From: Rhodospirillaceae bacterium UBA1479
Lineage (GTDB): Bacteria > Pseudomonadota > Alphaproteobacteria > Rhodospirillales > Casp-alpha2
Reading direction: 5' to 3'
NCBI GenBank assembly: GCA_002325375.1
Contig: DCRZ01000003.1
Location: forward strand, 124,001 to 188,000
Length of the DNA: 64,000 nt
Shown: positions 52,772 to 61,997 of the stretch, piece after piece
Layout of the letters: every line of letters starts with the position of its first letter
Numbering within the stretch: position 1 is the stretch's first letter
Translations under genes and position numbers: made by a program
The notes under the pieces: generated by a model
The model's database searches: none
The model's input: the letters and a program-made list of their open reading frames with translations, nothing else
What the model was told of the DNA's origin: nothing

Positions 52772-53671
52772 ATGCGCGACTATCCCTGTGATTTGTGCGG
52801 CAATGAAGACCTCAGCGAAGTTGCCTGCGCGCCGACCTACATGGCCGGTCGACCGCTGCATGTGTGCACCGCCTGTGGCATGGTCCAGGTCGCGCACCGC
52901 AAGACGCCGGAACAGGTCAAGGCAGCCTGGGCCGATGAAATGTATCGCGCCGACCAGACCACGCGCCTTTCCGACACCACATACACCGCCCGCATGCCGG
53001 CCGTGCACGCGCGCCAGACCTTCGCCATGGATTTCATCGACGAAGCCGTATCGTTTCGCGGCAAAAGCGTGTGTGACCTGGGTGCCGGTGAAGGCGACTT
53101 TCTAGAAATGATTCAGGGGCCCGACTATGGCGCCACTGAAGTCTTCGCCGTCGAACCGTCCGTCGCAAACTGCCGTATGCTGGACGAGCGCGGGATCGCG
53201 AATTTCGTCGGCATTGCCGAGGAGTATGTCGAGCAGGCAGGCGAACGTGAAGGCGGCTTCGACGTCGTCACCATCATTTGGACCCTGGAAAACTGCCATT
53301 CGGCGCGTGACGTGATGGATGCAGCCTGGCGCCTGTGCAAGCCCGGCGGCCATGTCGCCGTAGCCACGGGTTCGCGCATCCTGGTGCCGTTCAAGAAGCC
53401 GCTGCAGTACTACATCGGCCCCAACGCCGATGTGCATCCTTACCATTTCTCGGCGCGCACCCTGGCCGGCTATATGGCCCAGGCCGGCTTCCGTAAGACG
53501 CACGTCAACCGCTTCATTGATTCCGACTATCTGGTCATGGTCGGCGAAAAGACCGACCGCACGGCGACGCTTTCCTGGGAAGGCGACAATGCCACGGTCG
53601 TGCTCGGCTTTTTCGAACGCTGGGATAAGGAAACCCGGGGCTTCTACATGGAAGACGGACCTAACCCATGA
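52772..53671 (+). CDS. Zinc-ribbon SAM-dependent methyltransferase
   Basis: The 299-residue protein has an N-terminal zinc ribbon (CDLCGNE, then CTACG), followed by a class I methyltransferase domain with VCDLGAGEGDFLEMIQ (SAM loop near residue 97) and VVTIIWTLENC. The fold matches C- or O-methyltransferases of the NDP-sugar type. It could methylate the sugar made by this operon. It overlaps the following GNAT gene by 4 bp. Confidence 0.82.
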   Translation: MRDYPCDLCGNEDLSEVACAPTYMAGRPLHVCTACGMVQVAHRKTPEQVKAAWADEMYRADQTTRLSDTTYTARMPAVHARQTFAMDFIDEAVSFRGKSVCDLGAGEGDFLEMIQGPDYGATEVFAVEPSVANCRMLDERGIANFVGIAEEYVEQAGEREGGFDVVTIIWTLENCHSARDVMDAAWRLCKPGGHVAVATGSRILVPFKKPLQYYIGPNADVHPYHFSARTLAGYMAQAGFRKTHVNRFIDSDYLVMVGEKTDRTATLSWEGDNATVVLGFFERWDKETRGFYMEDGPNP

Positions 53672-54426
53672 CCGCCGCCGGGGCCGCACCGACCGCAGCC
53701 CTCGATTGCCGGGAACAGACATTTGAGTCCGGAGTCGCGGGCGTGCCCGTGGCCAAGCTCAATCTTCCCGCCGATGCCGGGCCTCATATTGCCCATGACC
53801 TGACCGACCTGGAATCTTCCTGGCGTACAAACGGCACATGGCTGGTGTCCTGCCGCATCCCTGCTGACCGCACCGACTTGGCCGAATTGCTTCAATCAAC
53901 CGGCTTTCAGGCCGTCGAAACCTTGGTCACCTTTTTCCAACCGGCCCGGCCCGCGCGAAACCTGACGGTGGATACCGGCCTTGCGCGGATGAATGAAACC
54001 GATACCTGCATCGACTTGGCCCTGTCAGCCTTCACCTACGATCGACTGCATCGGGATGCCCGCGTACCTCATGCCGTGGCCGACGCCATCCGCGCCGCCT
54101 GGGTGCGTAACGACATGGAGGGCCGCGCCGCGGCATCTCTGGTCGCGCGCATCGACGGTCGGATCGCCGGGTTCAACTTGTGCCTGAAGACCGGCCGTAC
54201 CGCCGTCATCGATCTGATCGCCGTCGCCGCCGATTTCCGCCGCCGGGGCTTGGCCGGCCAGATGATCGAAGCCGCCTTCGCCCATTTCAGCGATACCATC
54301 GACGGCATCCGCGTCGGCACACAGGAAGACAACGTCGCCTCGGTCAAACTCTATGAACGCGCGGGATTCGCCCTTGAATCCCGTCAGGTAACGCTGCATT
54401 GGATTCATCCCGAGATAACGCCATGA
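53668..54426 (+). CDS. GNAT-family N-acetyltransferase
   Basis: The 252-residue protein carries a C-terminal GNAT domain: AVIDLIAVAADFRRRGLAGQMIEAAF (acetyl-CoA loop, about residues 182-205) and VGTQEDNVASVKLYERAGFALES. The N-terminal 110 residues look like a degenerate second acyltransferase lobe. In nonulosonate pathways such enzymes acetylate the amino group made by a DegT aminotransferase (PseH or LegH role). Overlaps of 4 bp on both sides indicate translational coupling. Confidence 0.82.
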   Translation: MTAAGAAPTAALDCREQTFESGVAGVPVAKLNLPADAGPHIAHDLTDLESSWRTNGTWLVSCRIPADRTDLAELLQSTGFQAVETLVTFFQPARPARNLTVDTGLARMNETDTCIDLALSAFTYDRLHRDARVPHAVADAIRAAWVRNDMEGRAAASLVARIDGRIAGFNLCLKTGRTAVIDLIAVAADFRRRGLAGQMIEAAFAHFSDTIDGIRVGTQEDNVASVKLYERAGFALESRQVTLHWIHPEITP

Positions 54427-55160
54427 CAACGGGCATCGTCATCTTCGCACGGCTCGATTCCTCCCGCTTACCGGGCAAGGTGCTGATGCCACTGGCGGGG
54501 GTTCCCATGCTGGACTGGACGATCCGCCGCTGCCGAGCAACGGGCGCACCGGTGACACTGGCAACCACCGACCGCGCCTTGGACGATCCCATCGCCGATT
54601 TCGCGGCGGCGGAAAACCTGTCTGTCTTTCGGGGTGACACGAACGACGTCCTGGGCCGGGCGCTGGCTGCCGCCCGGTCGTTCGGCCTGGACACCCTGGT
54701 CCGCGTTTCCGGCGACAGCCCCTTCATCGACCCGTCCGTAATCACCGCGGTCATCCAGGTTCATGAACGGGAACGCCCGGACCTGACGACCAACGTCTTT
54801 CCCCGAACCTTCCCTCCCGGGATCAGCGCTGAAGCTGTGCCGCTGGCTACGCTCGAACGCCTGAATGCCGAGGTGCCGGAAGATCGCTACCGTGAACATG
54901 TGACGCTCTATGCCTATGAGACCCCGGACGCCTTCCGCATCGTTAACGTTCCGGCAAGCGGCACCGATTATACGGAAAAAGGTCACGCGGACCTGCATCT
55001 TGCAGTCGATACGCCGACTGATTTCACCCGCGCGGAGTGGATCGCCCGGCATCTGCCGTCGCGGGACGCGGGGCTTGAGGACATCGCCAGACTTGCGCGA
55101 GAACACGATCTGGCAAAAGAACATGGTATGAAAGCTTCCGGCGAAGGGACCCTGACATGA
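54423..55160 (+). CDS. SpsF-type cytidylyltransferase, copy 2
   Basis: This 245-residue nucleotidyltransferase has IVIFARLDSSRLPGKVLMPLAGVPMLDW, LSVFRGDTNDVLGRALAAA and VRVSGDSPFIDPSVI. It starts at ATG 54423 inside the preceding GNAT gene and overlaps the following DegT gene by 4 bp. It is clearly related to the protein at 56454 (RLPGKVLM and D-V-L motifs) and more distantly to that at 42572. Confidence 0.85.
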   Translation: MTTGIVIFARLDSSRLPGKVLMPLAGVPMLDWTIRRCRATGAPVTLATTDRALDDPIADFAAAENLSVFRGDTNDVLGRALAAARSFGLDTLVRVSGDSPFIDPSVITAVIQVHERERPDLTTNVFPRTFPPGISAEAVPLATLERLNAEVPEDRYREHVTLYAYETPDAFRIVNVPASGTDYTEKGHADLHLAVDTPTDFTRAEWIARHLPSRDAGLEDIARLAREHDLAKEHGMKASGEGTLT

Positions 55161-56449
55161 GCGAACTGGCGCTCCTTGGCGGCACACCGATGATTGAAGG
55201 CGATCTGCCGCCCTACCCGTCCATGGGAACGGCGGAACAGGACGCCGTGCGCGAGGTCGTCGCCTCGGGCTGCCTGTCCGGATTTTTCGGATCGCCGGGG
55301 CCGGAATTTCTGGGCGGGCCCAAGGTCCGCGAATTCGAAGCCGCCTGGGCCGCCCGCTTCGGCGCCAAGCATGCCATTAGCGTCAATTCCAACACCTCTG
55401 GCCTGTTTGCGGCCATGGGGGCGATTGGCCTGAGCCCGGGCGACGAGGTCATCGTGCCACCCTGGACCATGTCGGCGACCGTGGTCTCGCCGTTGATCTA
55501 CGGCGGCATTCCGGTGTTCGCCGATATCGAGGACGAAACCTTCTGCATTGACCCGGAAAAGGTCGCGGCGCAGATCACCCCGAAAACCCGCGCCATCGTC
55601 GCCGTCAACCTGTTCGGCCATCCGGCGCGGCTTAAGGAATTGCGCAACCTTGCCGATGCCAAAGGCATTTACCTGATCGAGGACAACGCCCAAGCGCCGC
55701 TCGGCATGGAGAATGGCCGCCCCACGGGTACGGTCGGCCACATCGGCATCGCCAGCCTGAATTTTCATAAGCACATCCACACCGGCGAGGGCGGCGTCTG
55801 CGTGACCGACGACGACGGTCTGGCCACACGCCTGCAGCTGATCCGGAACCACGCCGAAAACGCCGCCCTACACGAAGGCGTCACCGACCTGATCAACATG
55901 GTCGGATTCAATTTCCGCATGACCGAGCTGTCCGCCGCCGTCGGACTGGTCCAGTTGGCGGATATCGACCGTCACGTGTCGATCCGCGAACGCCTGGCTC
56001 AGAAGCTTTCCGACGGCACCCGCGATCTGGCGGGTTGGACCGTGCCCGCCGTGCGCGACGGCTGCCGCCATAACTATTACGTCTGGTTGGTTCGGTATGA
56101 CGAGGCCCAGGTCGGGGTCAGCCGCGAGCTGTTCTGCAAGGCGCTGAGCGCCGAGGGCTTCCCCAATTTCCCCGCCTACCTGCCGCCCTTGTACCGCCTG
56201 CCCCTGTTCAAACAGCGCACCGCCATCGGCCGCGAAGGCTGGCCCTTCACCCTGACGGACCGCAGTTATGCGGACGGCCAATGCCCGGTGACGGAACGCC
56301 TGCACGAACAAGAAGCGATCCTGTTCGAACCCTGTGCCTACGACGTGGACGACGCCCTGGCCGACAGGATGGTTGCCGCGATCCGCAAGGTCCATGCCCA
56401 TCGCGCCGACCTGAATGCCGTGGGAACCTCGTTGGAAACCGGGGCCTAA
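55157..56449 (+). CDS. DegT/DnrJ/EryC1 sugar aminotransferase, copy 2
   Basis: This 430-residue PLP aminotransferase has the cofactor Lys205 in LNFHKHIHTGEGG, IEDNAQAPLG for cofactor binding and SVNSNTSGLFAAMGA for phosphate. It is longer than copy 1 and only distantly similar, so it likely acts on a different keto sugar. It lies between two SpsF-type genes, with a 4-bp overlap upstream and 4 bp of spacing downstream. Confidence 0.9.
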   Translation: MSELALLGGTPMIEGDLPPYPSMGTAEQDAVREVVASGCLSGFFGSPGPEFLGGPKVREFEAAWAARFGAKHAISVNSNTSGLFAAMGAIGLSPGDEVIVPPWTMSATVVSPLIYGGIPVFADIEDETFCIDPEKVAAQITPKTRAIVAVNLFGHPARLKELRNLADAKGIYLIEDNAQAPLGMENGRPTGTVGHIGIASLNFHKHIHTGEGGVCVTDDDGLATRLQLIRNHAENAALHEGVTDLINMVGFNFRMTELSAAVGLVQLADIDRHVSIRERLAQKLSDGTRDLAGWTVPAVRDGCRHNYYVWLVRYDEAQVGVSRELFCKALSAEGFPNFPAYLPPLYRLPLFKQRTAIGREGWPFTLTDRSYADGQCPVTERLHEQEAILFEPCAYDVDDALADRMVAAIRKVHAHRADLNAVGTSLETGA

Positions 56450-56453
56450 GGCC

Positions 56454-57221
56454 ATGACCGACCGGGCCGCCCCGCACCTGCGACCGCGCGTCGTCGCCAG
56501 CATCGAGGCCCGCATGTCGGCGTCGCGCCTGCCGGGCAAGGTGCTGATGGACGTGGCCGGGGCCCCCGCCCTGGAACGCCTGGTGCGGCGCCTGACCCGG
56601 GCCGAATGCATCGACGCCATCGTTCTGGCAACCACCACGAACCCCGCCGACGATACCCTGGCCGATTGGGCGGAAGCGCGGCATTTGCCCTGCTACCGCG
56701 GGTCCGAGGACGACGTGCTCGACCGGGTGGTCGAGGCGCAGCGCATGATGGGATCGGAAATCATCGTCGAGATCTGCGGCGACACGCCGCTGCTCGACCC
56801 CCGCGTGATCGACACCGCCGTGACCCGCTTTCTCAAAGGCGACGTGGACGTTGTCTCCAACACCGCCAAGCTGACTTGGCCCCAAGGCATCGACGCCCAG
56901 GTGTTCCGTTTCCACGCCCTTGAAAAGATTGCGCAAACGCAGACCGACGCCGCCGTGCGCGAACATGTCTCGCTCTATTTCTATGAACACCCCGAGACCT
57001 ACCGCATTCACCATCTTGCCGCGCCCGCCGAGGAAACCGCGCCCGAGGTCCGCCTGCAACTCGATTACGCCGAAGACCTGGACCTGATCCGCGCCGTCTA
57101 TGCCCGTCTGGAACCCCGGTTCGGCGACGGCTTCGGCGTGCGCGACATTCTTGATCTTCTGGCGGCCGAGCCGGAACTCGCCGCGATCAACGCCCATTGC
57201 CGGGAAAAGGCGGTCCGATGA
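56454..57221 (+). CDS. SpsF-type cytidylyltransferase, copy 3
   Basis: The product (255 residues from ATG 56454) has VVASIEARMSASRLPGKVLMDVAGAPALERLV, LPCYRGSEDDVLDRVVEA and VEICGDTPLLDPRVI. A third SpsF-type enzyme in one island suggests either several activated sugars or a heteromeric role. It overlaps the following oxidoreductase gene by 4 bp. Confidence 0.85.
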   Translation: MTDRAAPHLRPRVVASIEARMSASRLPGKVLMDVAGAPALERLVRRLTRAECIDAIVLATTTNPADDTLADWAEARHLPCYRGSEDDVLDRVVEAQRMMGSEIIVEICGDTPLLDPRVIDTAVTRFLKGDVDVVSNTAKLTWPQGIDAQVFRFHALEKIAQTQTDAAVREHVSLYFYEHPETYRIHHLAAPAEETAPEVRLQLDYAEDLDLIRAVYARLEPRFGDGFGVRDILDLLAAEPELAAINAHCREKAVR

Positions 57222-58243
57222 CGGCGCTGCGTACCATCGTCGTCGGGTTCGGCCAGGTCGCAGCGGGCCTGTCCAACGATCCGCGCATGGCGGCGCATTT
57301 CAAATACGCCTCCCACGCGTCGGTCTTGGCCGACCATCCGGCGTTCGATTGGCAAGGGGTGGTTGATCCGAACGCTGCCGCCCTCGACGATGCGCGAACA
57401 ACCTGGCACGTGCCCCATGCCGGCACGGACCTGCCCGCCGTCGTTGACGCGGTCCGCCCGGAAATCGCCGTCCTGGCGGCCCCTCCTGGAAATCGCGCCG
57501 ATATGATCGAGGCCATGCCGGACCTCAAGGCCGTGCTGGTGGAAAAACCACTGACCCGTCCCGGCGACGACGGCGCCGACAGTGCCCGCCTGACGGCGAT
57601 CTGTGCCGAGCGGGGCATTCCCGTCCTGGTCAATTACTGGCGACGGGCCGACCGCCTGTTCCAGGACCTGGCGGCGCGCGGCCTCACCGCGCGGGTCGGC
57701 GGAGTTCAGGCGGTCCTGGGGCTTTACGGCAACGGCATCGCCAACAACGGCGGCCATCTTGTCGATTTCCTGCGCATGTTGTTAGGCGAAGTTGCCGCCG
57801 TGCAGGCCCTTGGACCGGCCCGGCTGGCCCATGGCGCGCCCCTTGCCAGCGACCGCCATGTCGCCTTTGCCCTGACTTTCATCGGCGGCCCGGTTGCCAC
57901 AGTCCATCCCCTCGACTTTTCCCAGTACCGTGAGGTCGGCCTGGACATCTGGGGCGAGACGGGGCGCCTGTCCATCCTTCAGGAAGGCCTTGTCACTCAG
58001 ATATTTCCTGTGGCCGAGAACCGGGGCCTGAGCGGTGAAATGGAAATCACCTCCGACGCGGGCGAAACCCTGGAAACCACCGTTTCCGATGCCTTCTACC
58101 GCATGTACGACAATCTCGCCGGTGTCGCCGACGGACGCGCTGCCCCGTGGTCGCCGTTAGCCTCCGCCCTTGTGAACGAGCGGATTCTCGGGCTTGTTCT
58201 GCGCTCCGCGGCGGAGGGCGGCTCCCGCCTTTCCCTGGACTGA
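57218..58243 (+). CDS. Gfo/Idh/MocA oxidoreductase, copy 2
   Basis: The 341-residue protein (ATG 57218) has an N-terminal Rossmann region TIVVGFGQVAAGL and the AVLVEKPLTRP lysine element, then GNGIANNGGHLVDFLRMLLGEV in the C-terminal domain. The glycine pattern of the dinucleotide loop (GFGQVA) is normal for the family. It differs much from copy 1. It is expressed with SpsF copy 3 and the last glycosyltransferase. Confidence 0.82.
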   Translation: MTALRTIVVGFGQVAAGLSNDPRMAAHFKYASHASVLADHPAFDWQGVVDPNAAALDDARTTWHVPHAGTDLPAVVDAVRPEIAVLAAPPGNRADMIEAMPDLKAVLVEKPLTRPGDDGADSARLTAICAERGIPVLVNYWRRADRLFQDLAARGLTARVGGVQAVLGLYGNGIANNGGHLVDFLRMLLGEVAAVQALGPARLAHGAPLASDRHVAFALTFIGGPVATVHPLDFSQYREVGLDIWGETGRLSILQEGLVTQIFPVAENRGLSGEMEITSDAGETLETTVSDAFYRMYDNLAGVADGRAAPWSPLASALVNERILGLVLRSAAEGGSRLSLD

Positions 58244-58247
58244 CCCC

Positions 58248-59930
58248 GTGGCCAATCCCGCGATCCTGATTTATGTCGAAGACCCGGGGGCGGCCAATAT
58301 GGTCCTGGGCCTCTCTGCCGCGCTTGAAGACCGGGGGGTGCGACCGCACCTTGTGGCGGGCGGAACCGCGCTGGCCTACCTCACGGCGCGCGATGAAACC
58401 CCGGACGCCTGGTCCCCGAATTTGTCCCTGGCTGCCACGCGCGACGACGTTGCCGCCTTGGTCGTCGGCACCGCCGAAGACCCCGACACACCCGCCTTCG
58501 CCCTGATCGCCGAAGCACGGGCGCGGGGCATTCCCACGGTCGGCCTGGTCGATGGCCCCGCCAACGCGGACCGCCGGTTCCGGGGCCGCGGCGACGCCCC
58601 CCTGACCCATCTGACGGACTGGCTGCTGGTCGCCGACGACACGGTGCGCACCGCCTTCATGGCGCTGGGCGTCGATGCCGGGCGCATCCGCGTGACCGGC
58701 AGTCCGGCGTTCGACCGGGTGCGCGAAACGGGCGATGCCTTGGCCCTACAGGGCCGCGCGGCCCTGCGCCGGGAGATATTCCCTGATTTACCTGACGACG
58801 GTCCTTTGATTGTGTTCCTCGCCGAACTGTCCGACGGGCTCGACCCCACGCAGTTCCGGCGTGGTCCCGACTATACCCTGCATGGCCGGGGCGGCACCGA
58901 CGGTCGCACCGAAATCGTCCTGGAGGAACTCCTGGACGCCGCCGCCCGCGTGGCACCCGACGCCCATGTGGCGCTCCGCCTTCATCCCAAGACACCAGCC
59001 GACCTGTATGCCGCTTATGCGCCCGAGATCGCGACGATCAGCGCGGGCGGTAGCGCCCATGCGGCGGTGTTCGCCGCCGACCTTGTGGTCGGTCTGTCGA
59101 CGGCGCTACTGGCCGAAGCCGCCGTCATGGGACGTGCCGTGCTGTCCGTTCTGCCCAGAAACAGTGAAGTTCAATGGCTGAGCGGCGGGGAAAACGGCCC
59201 GGTTCCTCATGTCTTCACGCGCACCGCCCTGTGCGGTGCCTTGGCCCATGCCCTGACCGATCCGGCGGGTTTCATGGCGACACGGGCCGCCGCCCCCCCG
59301 CGCTTCGCCGCCGCCGGGCGCATCGCCCGCGCCCTGGTCGCCATGGCACGGGGCGAAATCCCGGCCCCGGACGGAACGCTGCCTTATATGCCCCCGGTTC
59401 TGGAGACTTCACGGCTGGTGCTGCAACCGTTTCCGGACGACCTGTTGACCGATACTTATGTGGGTTGGCTGAACGATCCCGATGTCGTGCGGTTTTCCGA
59501 ACAACGCCACATGACCCATACCCTGGAAAGCTGCCGTGACTTCATCGCAAGCTTCACGGGCACGCCCCATGGTCTGTGGGCGATCCGCGACAAGACGCGC
59601 GGGCTTTGCCATATCGGCAATATTTCGACGGAAGTCGATCCCCAAACCGCGACCGGCGATATCCGCATCCTGATCGGCGACCGTGCGGCCTGGGGCACCG
59701 GCCTGGGGGCCGAGGCCTGGATGGCCGTAATGGCCCATCTGTTCGACGACCTGGGCCTCGCCCAAGTCACCGCCGGCACTTTGGCCGGTAATACCGGCAT
59801 GCTGAAGGTCATGGAAAAAAGCGGCATGCGGGAAACCCACCGCCGTCCCGGCCCGACCCCGATCGATGGCCGCGTCATGGACATCATTTATGCCTGCCGC
59901 CGGGCACAAGATTGGCCGCCGGCGCGGTAA
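58248..59930 (+). CDS. Fusion of a GT-B-like transferase and a GNAT acetyltransferase
   Basis: GTG at 58248 gives 560 residues. Residues 1-370 form a two-Rossmann GT-B or epimerase-like fold (ILIYVEDPGAANMVLGLSAALEDRG, VTGSPAFDRV, LRLHPKTPADLYAAYA, DLVVGLSTALLAEAAVMGRAVLSV) similar to capsule or CDP-polyol transferases. Residues 385-555 are a RimJ/RimL-type GNAT domain (LETSRLVLQPF, WGTGLGAEAWMAVMAHLF, GNTGMLKVMEKSGMRETHR). A PseG-PseH-like pairing of nucleotide removal with acetylation is possible, but the PseG GxGHxxR signature is not seen. It is the last gene of the operon. Confidence 0.7.
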   Translation: MANPAILIYVEDPGAANMVLGLSAALEDRGVRPHLVAGGTALAYLTARDETPDAWSPNLSLAATRDDVAALVVGTAEDPDTPAFALIAEARARGIPTVGLVDGPANADRRFRGRGDAPLTHLTDWLLVADDTVRTAFMALGVDAGRIRVTGSPAFDRVRETGDALALQGRAALRREIFPDLPDDGPLIVFLAELSDGLDPTQFRRGPDYTLHGRGGTDGRTEIVLEELLDAAARVAPDAHVALRLHPKTPADLYAAYAPEIATISAGGSAHAAVFAADLVVGLSTALLAEAAVMGRAVLSVLPRNSEVQWLSGGENGPVPHVFTRTALCGALAHALTDPAGFMATRAAAPPRFAAAGRIARALVAMARGEIPAPDGTLPYMPPVLETSRLVLQPFPDDLLTDTYVGWLNDPDVVRFSEQRHMTHTLESCRDFIASFTGTPHGLWAIRDKTRGLCHIGNISTEVDPQTATGDIRILIGDRAAWGTGLGAEAWMAVMAHLFDDLGLAQVTAGTLAGNTGMLKVMEKSGMRETHRRPGPTPIDGRVMDIIYACRRAQDWPPAR

Positions 59931-59946
59931 TTTCTTTCCCCCTACC

Positions 59947-59960
59947 GGTCAAAAATTGCC
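59947..59960 (+). promoter_or_regulatory. Candidate activator site upstream of fliK
   Basis: GGTCAAAAATTGCC lies 85 bp upstream of the fliK sigma-54-type promoter and resembles the GGCAA-N3-TTGCC dyad before flgI. A 14-bp perfect palindrome, CCGGGTCGACCCGG, overlaps its 3' end (59959-59972). Confidence 0.45.
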
Positions 59961-60012
59961 GGGTCGACCCGGTATTGCCCACCCAGCGCACCCTCTCCGT
60001 AAAATTTATTTG

Positions 60013-60030
60013 TTATATTTCAACTAGTTG
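60013..60030 (+). promoter_or_regulatory. IHF-like site shared with the flgI promoter
   Basis: TTATATTTCAA followed by CTAGTTG repeats the block at 13954-13971, at nearly the same distance from the promoter. Confidence 0.5.
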
Positions 60031-60045
60031 ACAGGTTCCCGTCAA

Positions 60046-60062
60046 CTGGCCCGATGCTTGCT
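60046..60062 (+). promoter_or_regulatory. Sigma-54-type promoter of fliK-flgD-flgE2
   Basis: CTGGCCCGATGCTTGCT matches YTGGCACG-N4-TTGCW with one mismatch, 61 bp before fliK. Confidence 0.8.
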
Positions 60063-60122
60063 CATGACTTTCGCGGAGCAGAACGCCCGATTTTTGGATC
60101 GATAGCCAACGAAGCGTAAGGA

Positions 60123-61952
60123 ATGAGCACGATGGATCAAGTTACGGCCACAAGTTCGGGTATTGCTGGAGTAGGCGCGTCACGCCAAGCAGGGCGTTTC
60201 GCCACCCACTCGCAATTGTTCGACACGTTCCAGGCCCTGGTCATGGACATGCAGGGCAAGATCATGGACGCGTCCAAGACCCAGCAGGTCGCGTCACGCG
60301 ATGTCGCCCGCATGGACCGTCCCTCCGACAATCGTCAGGACTCTTATCGTGACCGTTCCGCCTCCCGTGGCGTTGAGCGCACGGAAACGGAACAGACCTC
60401 ACGCTATCAGGAGCGCAAGCGTCAGTTCGGCAATGACCACGAGGTCAGCCAGAGCGACGACGCCGGCCGCGGTTACGGCGACGACCGCCGCGACGGCCAG
60501 TCTGACGTCGGCGCCACCGACCGCAACAGCCAGGCAGACAACGACCGCGGCAATTCCGACGGCCGCCGCCAGGATGCGGTCAACCGCGACGGCAATGCCA
60601 ACCGCGATGACCAGGTTCAGAGCACGGACAGCCAGTCGGGCACGCAGGATGCCAGCGCGGGTGGCGACGCGGGTAACGGCAATCAGGCCGGCACCCAGCC
60701 GCAGACCCAGAACCAGGGCGAGAACGCAACGCTGGTCCAGGCGTCCCTTGCCGGCAGTCAGGCCGATGCCGTACTGGCCACCCTTGCGACTCAGGCTCAG
60801 GGCCAGGATGCAACCAAGCAGGCGACGCAGACCACCCAGGTGGTCGGTGACGACGTCGTGGAGACGGTCAAGGCCGATCCGCAGGCCGGCCAGAACCAGC
60901 GCGCCCTGAACCACGAATTGATCCGCGCCAACCAGCAGGCGCAGCACATCCGCAACATCGCGAACCTTCAGACCAACGGACAAGCCAACGGGGACGGCGC
61001 CAAGCAGGCCGAGTCGCTTCTGCAGGCCCAGGCCGGCAAGATTGCCGAGGCCGTGGGTGGTGATGCCAAGCTGGCGGTGAACGTCAACGTTCAGGACAAC
61101 GCGGCCATGGCCAATGGTCGGCCGCTGTCGGCCCTGAGCGCGACGTCCGCCCTGGCGGGCAGTCAGCAGCAGTCGGCGCAGTCGGGTCAGCAGGCGCAGA
61201 ACGCGCAGCAGGCCCAGATCCAGAACCCGATCGCCCAGGCCGCCATGGTCCAGAGCCACCAGAACCCGGTGCAGGGACAGGCCGCGCAGGTTCAGGCCCA
61301 GACCGGCCAAGCGACCCAGGCCCAGACCGCGGCGCAGATCACCGCCGACGCCAAGGGCCCGGTGCAGGCGTCTTCCGGCGCCTCGAACGCGGGAACGCAC
61401 GGCGCCAATACCTCGGGTGACGGCAACGCCACCCAGGCCAACGCCAATGCCGGCCAGACCCAGTCTTCGCATCAGGCGCAGCAGGCCCAGAAAACGGCCC
61501 ATCAGCAGCAGCCTCAGCACGCCGCCAAGAACAAGGTGGTGGATCAGGTCACCGTGCAGATCAACAAGGCGATCAAGGCCGGTGCCGATAAGATCAACAT
61601 CCGGCTGTACCCGCAGCATCTCGGCCGCGTCGAGGTCCGCCTCGAGGTTGCCCACGACGGCCGCACGGTCGCCATGGTGACCGCCGACAAGCCGGAAACG
61701 CTGGAAATGCTGCGTCGCGATTCCGACCAACTTTCGAAGGCCCTGCAGGATGCGGGCCTGGACATGCAGTCCGGCGACCTGAACTACAACCTTAAAGGTC
61801 AGGACGACGGCAATAAGCAGCAACTCGCCTCCGGGAAGACCGGCGGTGAAGAAGTCGAGGACGACACTCTTGAGTCCGACGTCATGGAAACGGCCGTGGC
61901 CGCCCACGAAATGGGTGTCCTCCACAACGGTCGGGTCGACGTCAGAGCGTAA
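60123..61952 (+). CDS. fliK: FliK, hook-length control protein
   Basis: FliK measures the hook and switches export specificity. The 609-residue protein has a long low-complexity middle (residues 60-460) very rich in Gln, Ala, Asn and Asp, and a conserved C-terminal Flg_hook domain: INKAIKAGADKINIRLYPQHLGRVEVRLEV, then VTADKPETLEMLRRDSDQLSKALQDAGLDM. The length is above that of enteric FliK (about 405). It starts after AAGGA and leads the fliK-flgD-flgE2 unit from a sigma-54-type promoter. Confidence 0.93.
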   Translation: MSTMDQVTATSSGIAGVGASRQAGRFATHSQLFDTFQALVMDMQGKIMDASKTQQVASRDVARMDRPSDNRQDSYRDRSASRGVERTETEQTSRYQERKRQFGNDHEVSQSDDAGRGYGDDRRDGQSDVGATDRNSQADNDRGNSDGRRQDAVNRDGNANRDDQVQSTDSQSGTQDASAGGDAGNGNQAGTQPQTQNQGENATLVQASLAGSQADAVLATLATQAQGQDATKQATQTTQVVGDDVVETVKADPQAGQNQRALNHELIRANQQAQHIRNIANLQTNGQANGDGAKQAESLLQAQAGKIAEAVGGDAKLAVNVNVQDNAAMANGRPLSALSATSALAGSQQQSAQSGQQAQNAQQAQIQNPIAQAAMVQSHQNPVQGQAAQVQAQTGQATQAQTAAQITADAKGPVQASSGASNAGTHGANTSGDGNATQANANAGQTQSSHQAQQAQKTAHQQQPQHAAKNKVVDQVTVQINKAIKAGADKINIRLYPQHLGRVEVRLEVAHDGRTVAMVTADKPETLEMLRRDSDQLSKALQDAGLDMQSGDLNYNLKGQDDGNKQQLASGKTGGEEVEDDTLESDVMETAVAAHEMGVLHNGRVDVRA

Positions 61953-61997
61953 AGGGAGCGTCCCGGCTAAACAGGCCACGGGATAGGAAACGGATCG

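Noticed and set aside
59959..59972. CCGGGTCGACCCGG palindrome as a terminator of the sugar operon
   Set aside because: No T-run follows; it is more likely part of the regulatory region of fliK.
60399..61979. 526-residue open frame on the minus strand across fliK
   Set aside because: It is the antisense of the GC-rich Gln/Ala repeat region of fliK; leucine/glycine-rich composition without family features.
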